Shown here one piece after another: positions 50,831 through 62,147 of a DNA stretch of 64,000 bases (positions are counted from its first letter, which is position 1; every line of letters starts with the position of its first letter). The position numbers were made by a program, and so were the translations under genes. The notes under the pieces are model-generated. The model ran no database searches, was not told where the DNA came from, and worked only from the letters and a program-made list of their open reading frames with translations. Origin of the DNA: Epiperipatus broadwayi (Eukaryota > Onychophora > Udeonychophora > Euonychophora > Peripatidae); assembly GCA_028023455.1 (NCBI GenBank), contig JAQFVV010013066.1, positions 126,001 through 190,000 of the forward strand, written 5' to 3'.

Positions 50831-52077
50831 AATAAGGCTTTTTTTATAAATTTGTAATTATAACTATTTGCTAATAAAACACTATTAATATGATTTATAT
50901 CTTCTTTCAGATGTGTTACATCTGAAAGGTTAATTGCTCTATTTAGAAGAGTTTTGGCTACAGAAACTATCTGAGTTGGGTGATGATGAGAATGGAAATG
51001 CAAATATCTGTCTGTGTGTGTATCCTTTCTGTAAATAGAAAAAGATAAACTATTTGGTGTTCTAGTGACTAGAACATCAAGAAAAGGAAGTTTTCCATCA
51101 GACTCTGTCTCCATTGTAAATTTAATATGAGGATGCATATTATTTAAATGTAAGAAAAAATTATCTAATTTATTTTTTCCATGTTGCCATATGACAAAAG
51201 TGTCATCTATGTATCTGAGCCAAATGAGAAGTTTTAAAGATGATGCTTCTAAAGCACAAGTTTCTATATATTCCATGAATAAATCAGCTATTACTCCTGA
51301 GATAGGTGAGCCCATAGAAGTACCAAAAACTTGTGTGTAATGCTGTCCATTGTATACAAAATATGTATTTAAGAGACAATGTTTAATTAAAGCAATAATA
51401 TGGTCTGGTAAATTGCAACGTTGTGAGATTATATTTAAAGCTTCATCAATTGGAATGTTTGTAAACAAAGACACGACATCAAAACTGACCAGAATGTCAT
51501 TAGCATTAATTTTTAAACTTTTTAAAACAGAAATAAAATGAAGAGAGTTTTTAATATATGATTTAATAGATGGGATTGTAGGTTTAATGAAATCCGATAA
51601 GTATCTGGCTAAAATATGAGTTGGAGAACCTATTGCACTTACTATTGGACGAAGGGGGGTATCTGGTTTGTGAATTTTTGGAAGTCCATAAAATTTTAGA
51701 CAGACACAAGATTTTTCATGAGGGATTATTTTATTTTTTATCTCTGTTTCAATAGATGATTTATTAATAATAGCTTTTGTTGTTTTTTCCAAATACGTAG
51801 TATGATCTCTTTTTGATAGTTTATAAGTTTTATCATTAAGCAGATCTAAAATTTTATTATGGTAAATGTCATGATCCATTACGACTGTGGCATTACCTTT
51901 ATCAGCTGGAAGTACAACAATTGATTTGTCCAATTTTATATTAATCTCTACCAATGCAAAATTAGAGAAGCCATTGAGATACTTAAAAGGCCAGATTGTA
52001 TCAATATGCGAGATGATACATGTAAACTTCCTCCTATTTGGAAAGATTTTTTTAAAAAACATTCCTAAATTTAACAT
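50758..52077 (-). CDS. Penelope-like reverse transcriptase (chimeric N-terminus)
   Basis: A 439-codon frame with all PLE RT landmarks in order. VVLPADKGNATVVMD is at residues about 52-70, then YGLPKIHKP and PLRPIVSAIGSP. Motif A is SFDVVSLFTNIP, motif B is GTSMGSPISGVIADLFMEYI, motif C is WLRYIDDTFVIW, and LPFLDVLVTR follows. The last residues (from about 50830) are in a wrong frame relative to the endonuclease. Residues 1-45 come from the antisense of the element's own 3' arm (51942-52077), so the ATG is fortuitous and the natural N-terminus is missing. The protein is probably not functional as it stands, though the RT core is uninterrupted. Confidence 0.85.
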   Translation of the reverse strand: MLNLGMFFKKIFPNRRKFTCIISHIDTIWPFKYLNGFSNFALVEINIKLDKSIVVLPADKGNATVVMDHDIYHNKILDLLNDKTYKLSKRDHTTYLEKTTKAIINKSSIETEIKNKIIPHEKSCVCLKFYGLPKIHKPDTPLRPIVSAIGSPTHILARYLSDFIKPTIPSIKSYIKNSLHFISVLKSLKINANDILVSFDVVSLFTNIPIDEALNIISQRCNLPDHIIALIKHCLLNTYFVYNGQHYTQVFGTSMGSPISGVIADLFMEYIETCALEASSLKLLIWLRYIDDTFVIWQHGKNKLDNFFLHLNNMHPHIKFTMETESDGKLPFLDVLVTRTPNSLSFSIYRKDTHTDRYLHFHSHHHPTQIVSVAKTLLNRAINLSDVTHLKEDINHINSVLLANSYNYKFIKKALFQAKIDKIGNKKMINQILGLVFHM

Positions 52078-52222
52078 TTTTGTTTTGCTATTGGTAGAAT
52101 TTTAACATTTTATTCAAATCGGTGATTGTAGTGCCTCTACAACTGTCTTTCTACCTTTTATAACTCTGTGGATGGCTTGTGTGACCAAGTCGAAACATCC
52201 CGCAAAATATGTATTTTATATA
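51942..52222. repeat. Right inverted arm of PLE
   Basis: Reverse complement of 50122-50438 except the missing segment of about 37 bases. Its inner edge (51942) fuses directly to the RT coding sequence, so the element begins with a flipped piece of its own 3' end. Confidence 0.85.
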
Positions 52223-53361
52223 TTTAACCCATGAAAATCTTCATTTTAACATATATATATAAATTAGCAATTTATCAAGAGTAATATAGTTCTCATATAT
52301 AAAAAGTAAGCTGAATGATTTTACTTCCTTCTATTATATTCACAATTATAACTTCAACTTCCATGATTGCTTAATACTTCAATACACATTTCTTTTTTTT
52401 AAAGTAAAATTGTTTGTTTTAAATAATTGAATCCTCTTACAAACTTTAAATATTTTCTTCCCATGTTTTATTTCAAAACAATTTATTTTTCCTTTTGTAA
52501 AATAAATTTATTCATTAATTCACATTATTTATTTGTATTCATATTAAATATTTTGTAGCAAGAAAAAATAATGATTTTGACAATTTGTTTGCAAAATATT
52601 TTCTACATCCTTTGTTTAATGATTTTATTTCATTAATCTAGGTAATTCTTTTTTATTACCTTGGGCTTGGAATTTTATTGGTTTAAAAAAACACATGTAC
52701 ATATATCAATTTCACATTATAATTATATTTTTAATAAATAAGTTTTTGTTAAGAACAAAAATGAAATCAATTTGCTGTTTGTCATTTAAAAAAAACAAGA
52801 CCAGAAATATAATTTTTATATTTGTAAACATTGTTTCAAAAATTAAAAAGATTATATTATTCAGAAAATTGCAGATAATTTATATATAAAAACTATGACT
52901 TCATTTGTAACTATTAAATATTAAAGGTACAATAAATTATGTTTCAAAGAATTATAATCTAACAATTTCGATGAATTTTGTAATGATCCAATACCATTAA
53001 TAATTAAAGTCATTTTTAGTCTTTTATTCTGAACTTTTACTTATATTAAAAAAAACTATATTTTCACATTATAATTTTACAACCTCAATAAGCTTAACCA
53101 ATGATTTTATATTTTAATAACCATGACTTCCATCATTTTCTTAATAAACAGCAAGTATATTACATATTATAAGTAATCATAGATTTTTCAAAATAGCAAA
53201 TGTAATGGTTGTTTTTATGATATCACACTTTTACATGCATATTCATATTTAGATAAATTTTATGAAGTCAGTCAAACCATGTGACTATATAAATTTTAAT
53301 ATTGTTAAACATATAAAACAGATTGTTCTACAATTAATATTATAGCACTATATTTGTAAAA
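52223..53361. other. AT-rich, probably intronic
   Basis: No gene or repeat recognised. It may be intron of the exon-like block that follows (minus strand). Confidence 0.4.
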
Positions 53362-53367
53362 ACTTAC

Positions 53368-53461
53368 CAAATGAAAGACATGTTTGATATTGGTCCTCAT
53401 TTTCTTTGACTGTACTTAATAATTGAGGGTTGGTTTCTTGGTTAGATTCCATTACCATCAA
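53368..53461 (-). CDS. Probable single exon of a host gene
   Basis: A 94-bp block on the minus strand. It is preceded by a T-run and AG (acceptor at 53462-53463) and followed by GTAAGT (53362-53367), the full donor consensus. It is less AT-rich than its surroundings. Only one of three frames is open; it reads LMVMESNQETNPQ, LLSTVKENEDQYQTCLSF, a hydrophilic, acidic, helix-prone sequence. The exon starts in phase 0 and leaves one base (phase 1). I recognise no family and see no neighbouring exon of the same gene, so long introns filled with mobile elements are implied. A chance open frame cannot be excluded. Confidence 0.5.
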
Positions 53462-54304
53462 CTAAAAAAATTATAATTTGGTTAATTGATTAAAATAGTC
53501 ACTTGAAAATTAATTGCAAACTATGATTAAATGTAAATTTTTTTTTAATTTTCTATAAAAATTTTGTATAAATAATGTATGTACAATTCCAATATCAGCA
53601 TATGGGATGTTTCATTAATATAAATATATTTTGGTCATTATTAAACAAATTAATTTGTTAGGTTGAATACTTATCTTAATTCACATTCTTTTAATAATGA
53701 TAATTACTGATTAATATGCAATTAAATATACAACGGAGAAACATATCAAGGCTTAAGACTGCTAGCCACATTAAAATTATAAAAATAATATTATTGTTTC
53801 TCTGAGTTCACTTATTATTAAATAAATGAATAGATTTTTGAAGTCAAATCTAGAATCTGATATATATGTATACATTCTTAACTTTTGCAATTGAACATTT
53901 GTAATGAGATAGATAATCTCAGATGCAAAGCAATTAATCAATAGTCTTTGTGATCTTTTCTGATTTTAAAATAATCACAAAAAACAACTTTTATTTTGTT
54001 GGTTTATTTCATTGGATAATATTTTGTGACCAACATTGCAATCAAGAATATATAAAACTGAACTAAATTATCTATTTTATTCTAATTTTGTAAGTTTATT
54101 TCATAGAGAATTAATTGACTTTAACATATATTGCATTGAGGAAAGCCATATGAAAGCTAAAACAATATTTAAAAAAAGGAATATGAAAATACAAAACTGA
54201 AAAATCTATTATTATGTAAAAGACTAATAAAATAAAAATAATAAAGTGTTATAATTTGAATTGACTATGATTAAGTAACCTAGTAAATACATGTGTGTGC
54301 ATAT

Positions 54305-54328
54305 AATAAATAAATAAATAAATAAAAT
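54305..54328. repeat. (AAAT)n microsatellite
   Basis: About five to six ATAA units in tandem. Confidence 0.9.
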
Positions 54329-54854
54329 TACACACATCTATATTAAAATATTTAACATAAAATTAATATGGTTGTTAGTATTTAAAATAAATAATATATA
54401 AAAGTAATGTTTATTATTTTGATTGGTTAATAGCCATTATTTTTAATGCAATCAATAAAATATTATCATTATAATTTTATTTATATTAATTAGTAATTTA
54501 AAAGAATGCTCGACAGAATGTAAAAAAACCATTAAAATGCTTTTTGAAATAATTGTCTGATAGATACAAAAGACATGATTTTTGTATAAAATTAACAAAA
54601 GTAGATATTTAGCCTAATGAAATATGTTCAAATTTCTGAATTGAAAAACTGATATGTAGAAAAAGCATATATTTTAAATAGATCAAAAATTATTGACATA
54701 AATTTCTAAGACAATAAGATCAAGGGAAGGGTTTAACCCCTAATTGCTATTTTATTTATCTATGAAATTGTATGGAAAACATAGCATGGATAACATAATA
54801 TGAAAACGTAGCATAAAATAAGTGAATTGTATAATTCAAATCTTTTTTATCATT

Positions 54855-54896
54855 AATGAATGGTGGTGATGGTAGTGGCGGTGGCGGTGGCAATAA

Positions 54897-54956
<60 letters not shown>

Positions 54957-54995
54957 TGGTAGTGGTAGTAGTAGTAGTAGTAGCAGTAGTAGTAA
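54855..54995. repeat. (GTA)n / GGTGGC microsatellite
   Basis: A GTA tandem run of about 100 bp with a GGTGGC-rich start. The serine, valine and leucine open frames across it on both strands are artefacts. Confidence 0.95.
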
Positions 54996-56702
54996 TAAAA
55001 TCATTTCATTTATTATCAGATTTGATATGGATTTATCATGAGTCCTAAACTAACAAGTAAGGACGACTAATGGTTATTATTTCTATCATAACATTTATGT
55101 TAAAGAAATAAAAAGGGCAATATTATGTCTCTGTATAAAACTATAATAAAATTTAGTTTATTTAACAAATATTTATTTAAAATAATGTATACTAATTAAA
55201 GTGAACCCATTATTAAGTGGATATACATATATGATTTTAGTTAAATGTTTTATTTTTATTAATATGATAAACACATACATTATTTAATAAATGACTGTGA
55301 TTGCAGATATTGCATTTTTTATGTCAAATATCCTTTTATTCAAAGCAGAACAGAGATATATTTTTCTATTTTTATCATATTGTTAATACTTAATGACATA
55401 TATTTTTGAAGTTCTTTCTGATTATAATATCCAAAATATAAATAAATCAAATTATAAATGGTATATAATATGTTTGATTATTGCAATTACTATTGTATAA
55501 TAATAAACTTTAACACAAGGTTTTGAAATAATATTGTTTTATAGTAGTACATAATTTTGCATTTTAACAGAAATGAAATTCATTTTAAGGTTGTATAATT
55601 AACTATTATGATTAAAGAAGTGCATAATTATTCATTTACTGTTATTATCATTATTTATTTAGTGTCTTATTATTTTATTGTATATTTGTACAAGAAAATT
55701 AATATTATTATCAATTGCAATGGTGTCCTTTGACTCTAAGTTTTATTTATGCCTTTATTTTGAAATTAATAGAAAATCTATTAGTGATGGATATGAAACT
55801 GTGGTTGATGCATCTATTCATTGTGTTACCCTCACAATAAAAGTGTCATAAAACTTCAAAAACTCATATCATGTTACAGGCACATTGACCACAGGCCATA
55901 AAGTTATTGTAGCTGGATAAATAAGTGGCATACATATTGTTGCAAATATATCTAGTTTGCATGGTGCGTATCATCATTATCAAATTGAAAACATTTGCAA
56001 GTTAGAATACATATGCTTTCAATGACTATTGTGCCAAATAATATATACCAGCTGGCAAATAAAAAAATTATTAATCACATTTCCAATTATTCATTTAAAA
56101 AGTGTTTAAATAAATTATTTGTAAGCATTAGAAATAATTGCCATCTTCATTTGAACATTATACTTTTTTATTAAATAAAATACTTTTAATAAAGTTTTGA
56201 GAACACACTACATGAATATATTCAATACCAAACATTTGTTTGAATCCATGCATTTTTTTCAAAATTAATTATTTTTTATTACTAATAAAGAAATTTATTA
56301 ATCCAATATTCTTATGTGAAAGTAACTGATAACAACTGGTCTAATAATAAGATTTATATTTTTCATTTTTAATAAAATGATTACTATTTAAAATAGGATT
56401 TAGTGTATCACTATCAACCATTAAATATAAAAACATTAATAAAACTCAGTGTGTCAAAAAATATTTTTAAATTAATTTTTATTAAACAGAAAATATTTAG
56501 CCATATCATAGTTCATTTCAACCATTAGTGATTTACTATAAAATCAAAATCTTTCCATATTTAATCCAATTTCCCCAATAATTAACTTTTCCTCTGCATT
56601 ATGCTCCAGAAAAAATATGTCTACATATATGTAAAATTCAAACTTCTCACATTTCCAATTCTTTTATTAACGTAAGTGATTCTGATTTGTTAGCCAATAT
56701 AC

Positions 56703-58701
56703 TGTACCGGTAAAATCACCATGCATATCACGCACAGTACTCTGAATTCAAACCCAGTTCACGTCTAGGAATAAATTCCAAAATGCAAACTAAATTCAAA
56801 CCCAAACCCCTGGCATGACCCACCGATGAACAACCCAACAACGGTACGTGGTTTTTCCTTTACTAGCTCTTCGGAAAACAAAGACTAAATTACCCTACAA
56901 TTAGTTATTTGTATATACCTTACATTCGAGATATTGGTACGATTAATAATTCAATATATATTTAAGTTGTCGATACAGACAGCAGGTGATTAACTAGATT
57001 TCGGGAGTAATAAGGAAAGAGAGACAAAAATAGATTAGATAAATTTTTAATAATTATTGAAATCATTGAATACTATGTACAGATACAGTAAAATCTTCAT
57101 ACGTATGGTTATAATAATTTGCTGCTAGTCATTAATATTCATTTGAGACTGATAAACAAAACGCATGCCAATATTTATATGTTTTAAATGGTCTTAGGAC
57201 TTGATATGGGAATCAGAGTAATTTGAGCATTAAAATAGTTAATTCCTATTTTATATTAAGTTGTTTGATTTTAATAGATTCAAACCATTACGTATACGAA
57301 TATTTGGAAGAGGTTTTATATAAGAATATAATATAATAATGATGTACTGATGGTTGCAGAGATTAAGATATACTACAATAATAACTTGCGGTGCATTGAT
57401 GGAAGACCGGGCAGCTTGTACTTTGACAAGTCTTAATGCCCCTAAGTAGATCCGGGACACTACAACCAGCCAGGACCCCGGTGATCCAAGAGATTATCTG
57501 GAGAAGAATTTCTTTCTTTCCAATTGGTAGTAAAATGAGACGCCAGTTTAGGCGAAGAAAAAGGCATTGCTACAGTAACATCGAGGGAGAGTAATCGGAA
57601 GTGGACTTAAAGCGAAACTATATAAAACCTTGATTATCTCTCCGTAACATTTTCTACATCACAATCTGATATGACTATTCAAAATAAAACATGGTGAAAT
57701 CAAAATATCACAAAAGAACAATTAATTAATTTCACTCTGAAACCCATAACTCCCCAGGTTGTTCGGAAGGTAATAATAGTAAGAAAAATATTCACTTTAT
57801 ATTATTACTCCGTTCATATATAAAAAAATTATATAATAAAAATTTAGACTTTATTTTAAATATTTGTTATTTGGAGCAGCGATTAAAATATCATTTTGAC
57901 AAAATAAACGGAACAATACAGGTACTCAAATATCTCTCAACTCAACATAAACGAACCCATTTTTAGATCGATAAATGAAAATTACTTTTAAAATGAATAT
58001 AATAATAATACTATGAAATAAACTTTAATGGCTTTAATTAGAGTTGAAAAATATTATTATTGGCATTGCTTTGTTTGTAAAAATAAGTAATAATAAAACT
58101 ATAAATATATCACTAATGAATTATTATTAGGCACAACTATTAATAAATTACCATCTAAAGACTAGAGCACAGAAATATTAGAAAAGAACTTTACTGATTG
58201 GTTTTAGTGTAACATTTTAACAAAGGGAAACAAGAAATTTACATGTAATTATTTAGATTAACTCATAACAGATTAAATAATAAAATTATTAAGCTTAGAG
58301 GAAAGTTAAAAAAGTTCATGTAACATGAGTTACCATTCTTTCTTCGTCCGGCTTTTCCTTGCAGTAATGTTTATGCAGAATGTAGGCGTGCATTTTGGAT
58401 TCCTTAGAACGGCATGATTAATTTAAAGATTGGAATTGAGAAAACTGGAAGCACAGGAAACATTATCTATCAGTGGCTCGAAAGATCTGAATCGGAAGAA
58501 CAGGGATCAGCTTCTTGGACTTAGCCCAACATTATTGCAATTTACCGGGCAACTTCTTAATCACAGTTGAGATAATTTCTCTGGAACAACTACTTTGCTG
58601 TCCCCAAGACGGTCTAAGCACAGCCAAGTCTAAAAGTAGAGTCCCCTAGCATATTATAATGTATGATGGTTACGGTTGATCGTTCTGCCTAGTTTTTTTC
58701 A
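56703..58701 (-). mobile_element. 3' LTR (about 2.0 kb) of the gag-only element
   Basis: Direct repeat of 62148 to the window end, with only a few per cent differences by eye. It begins TGTACCGG (plus). I place its other end at TTTTTTTCA (58699-58701), next to a purine-rich tract on the minus strand (58702-58717). The far end is inferred because the second copy leaves the window before it. A short open frame at 57251-57460 is conserved in both LTRs but has no recognisable domain. It lacks an 18-bp piece found in the other copy at about 62917-62934. Confidence 0.75.
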
Positions 58702-58952
58702 TGACCCCGCCTCCTTTGATTTTTTGGCCTCCAGCAGTGTCTAATTTTGACTATACAATTGCATTCGCATTTCTTGATAAAAGTTTTACATTTCTCATTT
58801 CCATTGTTTGATTTACATTTACTTCTAAATTCAATACATGGTTCTAAACTGACAAAATGAATAATTACGTAGGAATTCGTGAATACAAAATTGACATTCA
58901 TTATCTTAACTTTACCAAAGTACAAACTAACTATTCTATACATTTTGTACAT
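58689..58952 (-). CDS. Unrecognised Cys-rich short ORF before the 3' LTR
   Basis: 87 codons, with a cysteine- and lysine-rich second half (CKSNNGNEKC, KKCECNCIVKIRHCW) and a basic end. It overlaps the polypurine tract and the first bases of the LTR. It might be the end of a lost pol or an accessory gene, but I recognise no domain, and chance is possible. Confidence 0.25.
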   Translation of the reverse strand: MYKMYRIVSLYFGKVKIMNVNFVFTNSYVIIHFVSLEPCIEFRSKCKSNNGNEKCKTFIKKCECNCIVKIRHCWRPKNQRRRGHEKN

Positions 58953-59565
58953 GTAAGATTTGACTAAAAATACTGATCAAAGGAATGTGACTTTTGATCA
59001 GCATTTTTAAATGACTTGGTATAATTTTGAAAGATTTAAAATTTAAAACAAAATATACACGCAATGAAACTTTTAAATTGAGCTAATATAAACCTACAAA
59101 GCACACACACGAATATTATTTATCATGATTTGTAATATTTATACTTGTAATATTTACATTAAATTCTTTTAAACAAAGCATAACATAACTAACTTAAAAT
59201 TTATATGGCTTGGAATAGAAAAAGCCTCATTGCGGGTAAACAGTGATTTAAAATTACCGTACTTCAAAATGAAAACTATGAAACTAAGATCGATCCTTCG
59301 ATCTGTCTGTTTCATTTCTTCCTACTTAAAAATGAAAATAACAAAAATAAAATGTTTATACATATTTTACTGACTTACATTTCATTACAAAGTTGATCGA
59401 CTTTGGAGAACAGTCTGGGTGAGAGTTTGAACCTAAACATGGATGTGAAATGATACATTTTATCAATCATTTGTATCTTAATATCCGTTGTTCTTTACTC
59501 ATCATCTAAATCATTTATAACATAGTGGTCATTTACCAGGTTATCCCAAAATTACTATTTGTTTT
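58953..59565. other. Interior 3' part without pol
   Basis: Where protease, RT and integrase should follow gag I find no such motif on the minus strand, only AT-rich DNA. Confidence 0.5.
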
Positions 59566-60685
59566 CTATGGTCTCCCCAGGTCAGGAGGTATATAAGGCT
59601 TTAATTGTTTCGCGTTGTAATGACTCTGCTCCCATTCCCTTTTTGTTGGAGACAAATCCCCATAATCGATCTGGTTTAAAAGTTCAATAGTTTTTTCAAA
59701 CGACATAGGGCAGATCCCCAGCATCATTCTTTGTATCCACGATGGTAAATTATGCACAATAATTCAGATAATGTGCTGATCAGTGTACTTAAAAGCAGTA
59801 AGAGATTTATGTACTGTCACTTGGTGAATGAAGAATGCTGCATAACCCTGTCTGTTGTTATCGTTATATTTTTGACTTGAGAGTTTGTGTAAAAGTCCCT
59901 CCTGCTTCTCTTCACTCCAATACCTTTTTAAAAGGGCATTTTCGTAACCTTGGATTGCAATCGGTGGATTTTTCAATAATTTCCACCAAGCCTTCGTGGA
60001 TTCTTTTAGATAATGGCTCGCCACTGTTATTTTCTCCTTCTCAGTCATTTGGTGTAAGAATAAAAATTCCTTGACACTATCCAAATGTTCATCTGGGTTT
60101 TCTCCAGGGTCACCTTTATATATTTGAATTTGAATGGATGATCCAAAGTATGGTATATTACTCATCCTTATTTGTGGATTTATTGTCTGCCCTACTTTTA
60201 TTTTTTTTCCTTTGATAGCAGTTTCCCTTGCCACTCTTGGTTTTTCAATTTGACCCTGCCTCTCAGTTTGCATCTCTGACTCATCATTTCTGACTTCTAT
60301 CTTCTGGCTTGTTTTCTCTTCACAGTCTTCCTCGCTCTGAATTTCCAACTCCTTCGGTATGGTTTGGGCATCTTCTTCCTTCTTTGTATTGTTATTGGAT
60401 TCCTCTTCCCGATCTGGTTTACCGTCAATCCCCATACGCCCTTCTTCAATTCTTAACATCCACTCCATCATAGCCATCATAAGTTTTTTATCCTCTCTCA
60501 TCTCCTCGAGGATCGCGTAAAACTTCCCATCATCATCGTGACCCCTCTGCTTGGCATTCTTCTAACTGTCTACAACCTTTTCTTTTATCAGAATATTTTT
60601 TTAAAACAATCTCATGATCACTGGATGTGTCTGATGTTTCTGCGCTATTTCCATATGATTTAACTTTCCCTTCTACTTCTGCCAT
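59566..60685 (-). pseudogene. Retrotransposon gag (frameshift plus nonsense)
   Basis: Probable start at the ATG at 60683-60685 (MAEVEGKVKSYGNS). The first frame ends at a TGA at 60533-60535, while the main gag continues in another frame from about 60545. The main frame has a Glu/Lys-rich region, then the capsid-type domain: NIPYFGSSIQIQIYKGDP, NPDEHLDSVKEFLFL, SHYLKESTKAWWKLLKNPP and YENALLKRYW. An in-frame TGA (59764-59766), probably from CGA, interrupts it. The frame then goes on through HNLPSWIQRMMLG to a TAG after LGRP. The domain matches the Ty3/Gypsy retrotransposon gag (WW and F/Y-G signatures). No zinc knuckle was seen. Confidence 0.8.
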
Positions 60686-62147
60686 TTTATATATATATTT
60701 TTTTTAATTATATGTGTGATTTCAGCATGTGAATTAGTTATTTGTGAAATATTTTTTTATTTATATATATTCATAAAAGATACTGATCCCTGATCCTATA
60801 TGCCAAATCCTCCTTTGCCGCTGATACTGTTCCCGCCTTTCTCATCCAGTTTGTGTGTCCTCCTTACTTTCTCTTTTTTTTCTTTCGCCCACATTCCGAT
60901 TGATTTCTGTTATATAAACCCTTTTTTTTTCACTCTTTTTTTTTCTTTGTATATATGATATGATAACGTGTATCTAAATTATTAATAAGGGAAGAAAAAA
61001 AAACTTTATTTCACCCAGTTCGAACTGTTCTCCTCAGTCCTATAAAACAAAACAAATTCACAATTAGTATATAACACAATAATATTCTTATAATACTGTC
61101 AGTACTTCTCTCTCTCTATGTATATATATATATATATATATAGTACTTCTCTCTATATATGTATATATATATATATATCACCATTTCTCTTTTTTATAGA
61201 CCAAACAAAAACTCACCACTGCTGTATGGACAAACATATTTGCTGACAAATTTATTTGAAAGGTGCCAGCCAGCAACATGTGACCACTAAATAATTTAAT
61301 CCACTGATCCCCAAATATATACTTATTACGTGACTTAATAAAATCATTTGATTCCAAACATGTTTTATGTGGAATGTTTAATATTAACGCTACTTCTGCG
61401 GGGTTATCAATTACAATTTCAAGTTTCTATAACTTAAGTGTATATACCTTTAACACTTTGCCGTCTGTATCTGGCTGATTGGTGTTATACAAAAAAAAAA
61501 CTTAACCTAAACGGTTACTCTACTCAATACCGGATAGCACATATTCTGGCCAATGACTTTATTCAACTGACATTTATGTTATGCACCGACTTTGATAAGA
61601 TTTCTATATTAAACAATATATACACACATACACGCGTTTATTTTTAAGACACGAAAAGTAATCCTACTTTCTTTGCTTTTTTTTTCAAAAAAAAAAAAAA
61701 TTTCAAACGACAAAAAAAAAATGAACTTGCAAAAGACTTATGAAATAAAATTCGTTTATTTTGAATTAAATAAATGCACAAAATCGCAATACAGGTTTTC
61801 ACATGCTTTGAAACTATTTCTCAATATTTTTGTCATTAACAAAACTTCAAAATCGCTTTCACACTTTTTCTTCCCCAAAAAAAATCTCACTATATTATCT
61901 TAACAATATTAAAAGGCAATCTATTCAACTGAAACTACTTGGAAGCAAGGGAAAAAAATTAGTATTTTTAACTTACTCAAAACGTCGTTTTAAACTGCGC
62001 ATTTTAATAACACCAAATATATATATCTCAACGGTATGAAAAAAAATCGAGTATTTCTATAATTTAATATTTACTCTTGTTCACTCTGCAGGGTGTGGGA
62101 GATTTCTTCATCAGGCACCACAGAGGGCGTCCAAAAATTTAAACTAC
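60686..62147 (-). other. Long leader of the gag-only element
   Basis: About 1.46 kb between the 5' LTR and the gag ATG, mostly AT-rich, with TA-dinucleotide runs at about 61119-61142 and 61157-61179. A possible primer-binding site (TGGACGCCC) lies about a dozen bases inside the LTR edge. Small plus-strand open frames at 61438-62039 overlap homopolymer runs and show no domain. Confidence 0.45.

Larger units (their letters stand above)
53470..56702. other. AT-rich region, no gene recognised
   Basis: Besides two microsatellites (about 54305-54328 and 54855-54995) I see no coding or RNA feature. This may be intron or intergenic DNA around the exon-like block. Confidence 0.45.

Noticed and set aside
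50303-52105. Plus-strand open frames beginning MLNLGMFF or ending in LLVEF
   Set aside because: Antisense shadows of the endonuclease and RT frames in the inverted arms.
54756-55048. Poly-Ser, poly-Val and poly-Leu open frames on both strands
   Set aside because: Produced by the GTA microsatellite; no flanking coding sequence.
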